Shown here: positions 39,765 through 43,757 of the stretch, piece after piece
How positions within the stretch are numbered: position 1 is the first letter of the stretch
Layout: every line of letters starts with the position of its first letter
IMG/VR virus record: IMGVR_UViG_3300044703_000146
Location: 1-43,757 of that record
DNA: 43,757 nucleotides
Direction: 5' to 3' (one strand)
DNA from: a virus
The notes under the pieces: model-generated
Database searches by the model: none
The model's input: only the letters and a program-made list of their open reading frames with translations
What the model was told of the DNA's origin: nothing
Translations under genes and position numbers: made by a program

Positions 39765-40002
39765 GACCGAATACATCGGGCGGGCAGCCCGTGATCCGCT
39801 CCACCTCTTCGATCAGAGTGCGGCGCCTGTCACGCGGGCTGTACTGGCCGAGGTTCCCCTGGGTATAGCTCCGAAGCGTCGTGTCAGAAACACCTAGCTC
39901 TTCGGCGATCTCACCTAGCTTCTTGTCAACGGCGTAACCGCATGCAGCTCCGATGCGGCGGCCGATCTCCTTGGGCCTGTCGAGAAGTTCTGGGGAGTCC
40001 AT
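39595..40002 (-). CDS. Repressor-like helix-turn-helix protein
   Basis: 135 residues from ATG 40002 on the minus strand (TTG 40005 is also in frame). Residues 20-65 hold a helix-turn-helix (KKLGEIAEELGVSDTTLRSYTQG) typical of XRE-type repressors. Residues 85-130 are a coiled coil (PKEVDQLRRIVAEQAKAQTRLSEELVKVQKAQAESRSRIERL) that would dimerise it. It is the only long minus-strand regulator, and it faces two Cro-like genes across an 80-base region with operator-like repeats. That is the layout of a lysis-lysogeny switch. It lacks a RecA-sensitive peptidase domain, so induction would not be LexA-like. Confidence 0.75.
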   Translation of the reverse strand: MDSPELLDRPKEIGRRIGAACGYAVDKKLGEIAEELGVSDTTLRSYTQGNLGQYSPRDRRRTLIEEVERITGCPPDVFGLSEPEPKEVDQLRRIVAEQAKAQTRLSEELVKVQKAQAESRSRIERLERGGEGTGT

Positions 40003-40009
40003 CAAGGGG

Positions 40010-40015
40010 ACCGTA
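40010..40015 (-). promoter_or_regulatory. -10 box of the repressor gene
   Basis: Minus-strand TACGGT ends 7 bases before ATG 40002. No strong -35 box is found. The message would be nearly leaderless. Confidence 0.45.
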
Positions 40016-40019
40016 AGGG

Positions 40020-40099
40020 CGATTTCCTCCCGATTTCAGAAAAAGCCTGCGGATTCCCGAAGACTTTGCTAGGGTTTCCGAAGTGAGCCGAGGAAATCG
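40020..40099. promoter_or_regulatory. Operator-like repeats in the divergent switch region
   Basis: CGATTTCCTC (40020-40029) and GAGGAAATCG (40090-40099) are perfect inverted copies on either side of the intergenic space. A second CGATTTC starts at 40031, 11 bases (about one helix turn) after the first. TTCCCGAAG (40054-40062) and TTTCCGAAG (40075-40083) are near-identical direct repeats between them. These are candidate binding sites for the repressor and the Cro-like proteins. Confidence 0.55.
40070..40075 (+). promoter_or_regulatory. -10 box of the Cro-like gene
   Basis: TAGGGT ends 7 bases before GTG 40083, with no Shine-Dalgarno site in between. The mirror of the repressor promoter at 40010-40015 and part of the same control region. 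Confidence 0.4.
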
Positions 40100-40316
40100 A
40101 AAGCCAAACACCCGTCTGATTGAACTCCGCGTCAACCGAGGCATGTCCCCGGAGCAGCTCGCGTACTTCACGGGCCTGAGCGCTCCGACGATCCGGCTAG
40201 CCGAGAAAGGGCACGTTCCGCAGCCCCGAACGCAGTTCGCCATCGCGGAGTTCTTCGAACTTCAACCCACGGACATCTGGCCGCTGCCGGGAGCGAAAGC
40301 GCTGGCCCTCGCATGA
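40083..40316 (+). CDS. Cro-like XRE regulator 1
   Basis: 77 residues from GTG 40083. A complete XRE helix-turn-helix: LIELRVNRGMSPEQLAYFTGLSAPTIRLAEKGHVPQPRTQFAIAEFFELQPTDIWPL. The TDIWP ending is usual in this family. It is divergent from the repressor gene and is the first rightward gene of the control region, the position of Cro. It overlaps the next, related gene by 4 bases (ATGA). Confidence 0.8.
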   Translation: MSRGNRKPNTRLIELRVNRGMSPEQLAYFTGLSAPTIRLAEKGHVPQPRTQFAIAEFFELQPTDIWPLPGAKALALA

Positions 40317-40522
40317 TCGACCTCACCGCCGAGCGCTTGAACCGGGGCCTCTCCCTAACCGCCGCCGCCGACGCAATGGGGGTGCCGATGAATGTCCTCT
40401 CCCGCGCCGAGCGGAGGGAGGGCTTGCCTCACCCGGTGAACGCCAAGCAGATCGCCGACTTCTACGGCTACAAGGTCACGGACATCTGGCCGGTCACGGC
40501 CGAGGCAGGGGTCCAGTCCTGA
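40313..40522 (+). CDS. Cro-like XRE regulator 2
   Basis: 69 residues from ATG 40313. It shares the XRE plan and the TDIWP ending with the preceding gene (LNRGLSLTAAADAMGVPMNVLSRAERREGLPHPVNAKQIADFYGYKVTDIWPV). The two are probably paralogues from a tandem duplication. It may have another operator preference, or act as an anti-repressor. It overlaps the next gene by TGATG. Confidence 0.75.
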   Translation: MIDLTAERLNRGLSLTAAADAMGVPMNVLSRAERREGLPHPVNAKQIADFYGYKVTDIWPVTAEAGVQS

Positions 40523-40761
40523 TGTCTCGCCCCAGCGTCATCTCGGTCCCCGAGACCCCGCGAGCGGTACGCCGTCTCTCCCGCCACGCCAAGGCCTGCC
40601 CGGCCGGAGGAAAGAAGGGCTTCACCACCAAGCGCAAGGCCCGCGTCGTCGCGGAGCGGCTTGAACTTCTCGACAAGATCCCGATGCGCGTCTACCCCTG
40701 CCAGAACTGCGACTTCTGGCACATGACCCGCCAGGCGCCGCACTCACAGGTGGCAGCGTGA
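40522..40761 (+). CDS. Small zinc-finger protein
   Basis: 79 residues from ATG 40522. The C-terminal YPCQNCDFWHMT motif (CxxC followed by H) recurs in small actinophage proteins. The rest is basic (RRLSRHAKACPAGGKKGFTTKRKARVVAERL). Likely nucleic-acid binding. The function is unknown. The stop overlaps GTG 40758. Confidence 0.7.
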   Translation: MSRPSVISVPETPRAVRRLSRHAKACPAGGKKGFTTKRKARVVAERLELLDKIPMRVYPCQNCDFWHMTRQAPHSQVAA

Positions 40762-40853
40762 CGACCGTCGCCTTCACCGCCCTCGGCTTCTCCCTGATCG
40801 CCTTCTCGGTCGTCGCCTACCTACTCGCCAAGGAACTACGGGCATGGCGCTGA
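40758..40853 (+). CDS. Membrane microprotein, 31 residues
   Basis: GTG 40758 to TGA 40853, overlapping both neighbours. Residues 4-24 (VAFTALGFSLIAFSVVAYLLA) form one transmembrane helix with a short basic tail (KELRAWR). Another of the genome's membrane microproteins. It directly precedes a second membrane gene. Confidence 0.6.
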   Translation: MTTVAFTALGFSLIAFSVVAYLLAKELRAWR

Positions 40854-41032
40854 TCCTTGGTCTCCTCGCCATCGCTGCGCTGTGCGTCTATCTGGAGGCG
40901 CGCAAGGAGCGCTACGGCAAATCGGAGACCACCTACGTCACGGTCGAAGAGTACGGCGACTGGAACTGGCCTCCGCGCTATCAGGACACCGCACACGTCT
41001 CCCACGCGGGAAAGGACCGGGTGGGGCTGTGA
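40844..41032 (+). CDS. Small membrane protein
   Basis: 62 residues from ATG 40844. Residues 2-17 (ALILGLLAIAALCVYL) are one membrane helix, and the rest is a polar, acidic tail with Trp/Tyr (VEEYGDWNWPPRYQD). It overlaps the 31-residue membrane gene by 10 bases, so the pair may work together. Function unknown. Confidence 0.65.
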   Translation: MALILGLLAIAALCVYLEARKERYGKSETTYVTVEEYGDWNWPPRYQDTAHVSHAGKDRVGL

Positions 41033-41265
41033 AGTACGCCGAGTTCCAAGAGGCGCAGACGGAGCACGTCGTCAAGACGCTGGAGCGAGCTGGGATGGCC
41101 GACGCCGCCACTCGCTCAATTGACCGCGCTCTCGGCAATCAGATCCGCCTTCTCGACCTACGCGGCAAGGAGCTGCTTCTACTCGGCAAGACCGAAGCGG
41201 CTAGGTGCTTGGCGACGGCCAAGTGCGCAATCGAAGACGCCCGCGAAGAGATGGGCGAATCGTGA
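41029..41265 (+). CDS. Hypothetical helical protein
   Basis: 78 residues from GTG 41029 (GTGA overlap). Entirely helical and charged (FQEAQTEHVVKTLERAGMADAATRSIDRALGNQIRLLDLRGKELLLLGKTEAARCLATAKCAIEDAREEMG). No family is recognised. The following HNH gene overlaps its stop. Confidence 0.65.
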   Translation: MKYAEFQEAQTEHVVKTLERAGMADAATRSIDRALGNQIRLLDLRGKELLLLGKTEAARCLATAKCAIEDAREEMGES

Positions 41266-41672
41266 GCGAGGCGATGACTCTCGACCGCCTTATGCGAAAG
41301 GTCGTCTGGAACGGTGACGACACGGAGTGCTGGACCTGGGAGGCATCCAAGACGAGGCACGGGTACGGCAAGTTCGCGGTTTCCGGTGGACGGTGGCGCG
41401 AGGCGTACCGAGTGGCTTACGAATTGTTCGTTGGCCCGGTCCCGGACGGTTTGGAGCTAGACCACCTCTGCCGCAACCGCGCCTGCGTCAACCCGGCTCA
41501 CCTGGAGCCGGTGACGCATGCACAGAACCAGAAGCGGAACGCACATTCGATTAAGACGCACTGCAAACACGGTCACCCCTTCGACGCCGCTAATACCTAT
41601 TACGAAAAGTCGGGCAAGCGGAGGTGTCGAGCGTGCGACGCAAGGCGTGCCCGAGCCAGGAGCCGCAGATGA
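41262..41672 (+). CDS. HNH homing-type endonuclease
   Basis: 136 residues from GTG 41262 (GTGA overlap). It has the ECWTWEASKTRHGYGKF lead-in, YRVAYELFVG and the core [16 protein letters not shown] at 67-82 (His68, Asn77, His80). A CKHGHPF and CRACDARRARARSRR zinc/basic tail follows. It is the shortest of three HNH copies in the genome and the most diverged in DNA sequence (4 of 48 core bases differ). It sits directly before the SSB-like gene and overlaps it by ATGA. Confidence 0.85.
   Translation: MSEAMTLDRLMRKVVWNGDDTECWTWEASKTRHGYGKFAVSGGRWREAYRVAYELFVGPVPDGLELDHLCRNRACVNPAHLEPVTHAQNQKRNAHSIKTHCKHGHPFDAANTYYEKSGKRRCRACDARRARARSRR
41460..41507 (+). repeat. HNH-core repeat, copy 3 (diverged)
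   Basis: Matches 7721-7768 and 25153-25200 at 44 of 48 bases with the same amino acid motif. All four differences are silent. It is the older or less recently converted copy. Confidence 0.85.
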
Positions 41673-42496
41673 CCGTCCTCACCACCGGCTACTTCACCGT
41701 CAAGGCCGCCCGCAATCGAGGGACCAAGGACAACCCCCACGGCGGCACTCTTGTGAAGTGGTACGTCGACCTTCTGGACGAGCAGGGCCAGCCGGTCAAG
41801 GACGCCACGGGCAAGCCAGCGGACGCCTACTGGCAGCGCAAGGAGGGCAGCGAGGTCAACCCCGGCGACAAGGTCTACGGGGAGATCAGCCAGGGCGACC
41901 ACGGGCTTCGGTTCAAGCTCAAACCCGCGCCCGACTCTGGGGGTGGAGCTTCGACCGGCACGGCTGGCAGCAAGCAATGGCAGCCGGAGAGCAAGCGCGA
42001 TCCCGAGCGCAGCGCCCGGATCACTCGCCAGCACTCGCAGGAGATGGCGGTTCGTGTGCTCGCTGCGATGGGTTCCTTCGAGGGCAAGGACGCGACCCGA
42101 ATCCACGAGCTGCTGAACCAGTGGACCAACTTCTTCGACGCCGACGTAGACAAGGCCGGCAAGGCCGCGAGTCAGGGCGCAGGGGCTAATGCCTCGTCTT
42201 CTTCCCGCGAGGCTCCTGGGAGGGACCCTGCCCCTGACTCGCGGCCAGTCGAGCACAAAGACGAAGTCCAGTACTTCGCCCACCTGATCGAACAGGCTGG
42301 CCTCAAGGACGAGCGCGCTAACAGGCTCGCAACTTGGGTGGCAACTCGGCTCGACAAAGAGCAGCGGGAATGCGCCGAGGCCGGCCTAGAGAAGACGAAC
42401 TCGGCCGCTTCCACGCTGGCCGACCTGGTCAAGGCCTACGAAGGCTCAGAAGGCCCACTTCCCGTCCCGGTCCCCGACGACGACATTCCCTTCTAG
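41669..42496 (+). CDS. SSB-like single-stranded DNA-binding protein
   Basis: 275 residues from ATG 41669 (ATGA overlap). The last six residues, DDDIPF, are the standard SSB C-terminal tip that docks partner proteins such as primase, PriA and RecO. Residues 1-87 are beta-rich (TTGYFTVKAARNRG, GGTLVKWYVDLLDEQ, DAYWQRKEGSEVNPGDKVYGEI) and fit an OB-fold. Residues 88-115 and 160-190 are Gly/Ser/Ala-rich linkers, and two helical segments lie between (HSQEMAVRVLAAMGSFEG; AHLIEQAGLKDERANRLATWVATRLDKEQ). It is longer than usual bacterial SSB (about 170) and not recognisable as a classical OB family member by motif. The tail and the location support DNA replication. Confidence 0.7.
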   Translation: MTVLTTGYFTVKAARNRGTKDNPHGGTLVKWYVDLLDEQGQPVKDATGKPADAYWQRKEGSEVNPGDKVYGEISQGDHGLRFKLKPAPDSGGGASTGTAGSKQWQPESKRDPERSARITRQHSQEMAVRVLAAMGSFEGKDATRIHELLNQWTNFFDADVDKAGKAASQGAGANASSSSREAPGRDPAPDSRPVEHKDEVQYFAHLIEQAGLKDERANRLATWVATRLDKEQRECAEAGLEKTNSAASTLADLVKAYEGSEGPLPVPVPDDDIPF

Positions 42497-42717
42497 TGCT
42501 GGCGCCTGCTTCAGTCCTACGCGGTGACGATCCTCAGGTCGAGGCTGAGCTATTCGCCTGGGCTCACCAGCACAAGGCCGAGGAAGAAGCCGCCTACGCA
42601 TGGGAGGACTCCTTCGAGTTCGGCCCAATCTGGAAGCCGGTCGCCGATGAGCGAGTAGAGCGCGAGTGGACTCGGATGGAAGAAGACCCCGACCCGAACG
42701 AGCGCTTCCATGGCTGA
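42496..42717 (+). CDS. Small acidic protein
   Basis: 73 residues from GTG 42496, overlapping the SSB-like stop by one base. Acidic and helical (QVEAELFAWAHQHKAEEEAAYAWEDSFEFGPIWKPVADERVEREWTRMEEDPDP). It may be a regulator or DNA-mimic-like protein, which is only a guess from charge. It ends 8 bases inside the next HNH gene. Confidence 0.6.
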   Translation: MLAPASVLRGDDPQVEAELFAWAHQHKAEEEAAYAWEDSFEFGPIWKPVADERVEREWTRMEEDPDPNERFHG

Positions 42718-43192
42718 CGTTCGATTGGACTCCATGCCCTGTCCGGCCTGCGGCTATCCGATGAAACGGTCTTGCAGGAAGTGCGTCGCGCGGCGCAGAG
42801 GCGCCGAACGTCGCAATCCCGAAGGGACGCTTTCCGGGGGCCGGTATGTGGTCACGAACGCCGAGGGCAAGCAGGTTCGTCGGTACCGGCTAGCGATGGA
42901 AGAACACCTAGGTCGGAAGCTGGAGCCACATGAAGTCGTCCACCACATCAACGGCGATCCCACCGACGACCGCATCGAGAACTTGGAAGTCATGGACAGG
43001 GGCGAGCACACGTCTCTTCATTTGAAGGGCAACACGATCACGCGCGGCCGCAAACTCTCAGCTGAGACCAAGCGGAAAATGACGGAAGCGCGGAAGGGCA
43101 ATAACTACCGTCTCGGCACCAGGCAGAGCGACGAGGCGCGGTCGAAGATCAGCGCCGGTCTAAAGCGCGCCTACGCGGAGGGTCGGCGATGA
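42710..43192 (+). CDS. HNH homing endonuclease with NUMOD3-like repeats
   Basis: 160 residues from ATG 42710. Residues 11-25 hold CPAC and CRKC, a zinc site. Residues 74-100 are the HNH core of the HNH_3 type (HEVVHHINGDPTDDRIENLEVMDRGEH) with His78/79, Asn91 and His100. Residues 114-129 (KLSAETKRKMTEARKG) and 139-160 (QSDEARSKISAGLKRAYAEGRR) are two NUMOD3-like DNA-reading repeats. The first nine residues MADVRLDSM nearly equal those of the next gene (MTDVRLDSM), suggesting insertion in front of, or copying of, that gene's start. It is unrelated in detail to the three [13 protein letters not shown] copies. Confidence 0.85.
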   Translation: MADVRLDSMPCPACGYPMKRSCRKCVARRRGAERRNPEGTLSGGRYVVTNAEGKQVRRYRLAMEEHLGRKLEPHEVVHHINGDPTDDRIENLEVMDRGEHTSLHLKGNTITRGRKLSAETKRKMTEARKGNNYRLGTRQSDEARSKISAGLKRAYAEGRR

Positions 43193-43563
43193 CGGATGTG
43201 AGATTGGACAGCATGGTCGGATGCCAACGTGAGCTAGCCGCCTGCAACCAGGAACTCGCCGAATTCGCTCCCGACTGGGCACAGAAGACCGGCGAACTGA
43301 AGGAACTTGAGAAGCGCTACCAGCGCCTCTACCAGGCCGGGATGAGGAACACGACCGGCAAGAACGCCGAGGAACGCCAAGCGACCGCACACGCGGCTGT
43401 CGAGCGCGTCGAACCCGGCCTTGCGGAGCGCATCGAGAAGCTGGTCGGCGAGGTCGAGAGCTTCAAGACCCGCCACAAGGCAATCGACCGCCGCTCGGAC
43501 AACGTCCGCTCCATCCTCTCTGCCCATAAAGAGGCCCACAAGCTCGAAGGGACCGGACAATGA
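43189..43563 (+). CDS. Coiled-coil phage protein of unknown function
   Basis: 124 residues from ATG 43189 (ATGA overlap). It is almost wholly a coiled coil (CQRELAACNQELAEFAPDW; GELKELEKRYQRLYQAGMRN; GLAERIEKLVGEVESFKTRHKAIDRRSDNVRSILSAHKEAH). The form, with a short non-helical NTTGKNAEERQATAHAAV break, is common in actinophage genes near replication functions. It may aid recombination or replication as a structural protein; I do not know the family name. Its start repeats the start of the HNH gene before it. Confidence 0.7.
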   Translation: MTDVRLDSMVGCQRELAACNQELAEFAPDWAQKTGELKELEKRYQRLYQAGMRNTTGKNAEERQATAHAAVERVEPGLAERIEKLVGEVESFKTRHKAIDRRSDNVRSILSAHKEAHKLEGTGQ

Positions 43564-43757
43564 CCGTCGCCCAGCTGGAGCCATTGGTCACCCTCGATGA
43601 CCTCAGCCAATACATCGGCATGTCGACCCGCTGGCTCGAATACCGCCGCGCCGAAGGAATGCCCTCCGCCGAAGTTGGAACGTCTCGCCGTTACCGGATC
43701 TCCCGTTGCGAAGATTGGCTCCGTAAAGAGGGCCATCTCAAGGAGGACGGGGAATGA
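43560..43757 (+). CDS. Excisionase/MerR-type helix-turn-helix protein
   Basis: 65 residues from ATG 43560 (ATGA overlap), ending with the last base of the window. It is a complete HTH_17-type domain: VTLDDLSQYIGMSTRWLEYRRAEGMPSAEVGTSRRYRISRCEDWLRKEG, with the SRRYRIS strand and recognition helix. Such proteins act as excisionases or regulators. No integrase is present, so a regulatory role is more likely. The stop overlaps an ATG (43754), which would be gene 1's start if the ends join. Confidence 0.8.
   Translation: MTVAQLEPLVTLDDLSQYIGMSTRWLEYRRAEGMPSAEVGTSRRYRISRCEDWLRKEGHLKEDGE

Noticed and set aside
43560-43757. Excisionase working with a phage integrase
   Set aside because: The fold fits, but no integrase is visible, so I kept it as a general HTH regulator.

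Overview
This window reads as an essentially complete genome of a tailed phage with short-tailed (podovirus) architecture and a GC-rich actinobacterial host. The support for that host is an actinobacterial-type IHF-like gene, HNH proteins of the kind common in actinophages, many GTG starts, almost every gene joined to the next by a 4-base ATGA or GTGA overlap, and several promoters that place the -10 box only 6-7 bases before the start codon (leaderless style). Two secreted proteins on the minus strand resemble families I associate with Thermoleophilia/Solirubrobacterales; that narrower host guess is inference. The last four bases (ATGA, stop of the last gene) equal the first four (ATGA, start of the first gene), and a Shine-Dalgarno-like AAGGAGG lies just before the end, so the ends probably join and the genome is circular or circularly permuted.

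Layout. 39.1-43.8 kb and, across the join, 0-4.5 kb: control and early replication region. It holds a minus-strand repressor facing two Cro-like proteins, an SSB-like protein with a canonical DDDIPF tail, HNH nucleases, an alanine-repeat protein, a winged-helix replication protein, a protein containing only a DnaA domain-I-like module, and an IHF-like protein. 4.5-11.9 kb: about two dozen small, tightly overlapping accessory genes driven from an overlapping promoter pair, mostly of unknown function. 12.0-17.6 kb: small terminase, a 325-base non-coding gap, a ribbon-helix-helix-like protein, a two-domain peptidoglycan hydrolase and the large terminase. 17.7-27.6 kb: HNH, decoration-type proteins, portal, scaffold, major capsid protein, head-tail adaptor and tail hub. 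27.6-30.9 kb: fibre proteins, interrupted by a two-gene minus-strand secreted module. 30.9-37.2 kb: three likely ejection (internal virion) proteins, the last of 1450 residues. 37.2-38.9 kb: lysis cassette and a Holliday-junction-resolvase-like nuclease, closed by a strong intrinsic terminator.

I see no DNA polymerase, replicative helicase, integrase, partition gene or tape-measure protein. Replication therefore probably recruits host machinery through the DnaA-like/winged-helix/IHF-like trio, and the repressor switch without an integrase leaves the lifestyle open. The points I rate most worth pursuing are the DnaA-domain/IHF trio, the antisense secreted zincin pair, the 54-unit GNTGCC repeat, and the leader-hairpin element that occurs twice. 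Two reading frames (near 1717 and 6336) look broken by single-base shifts.
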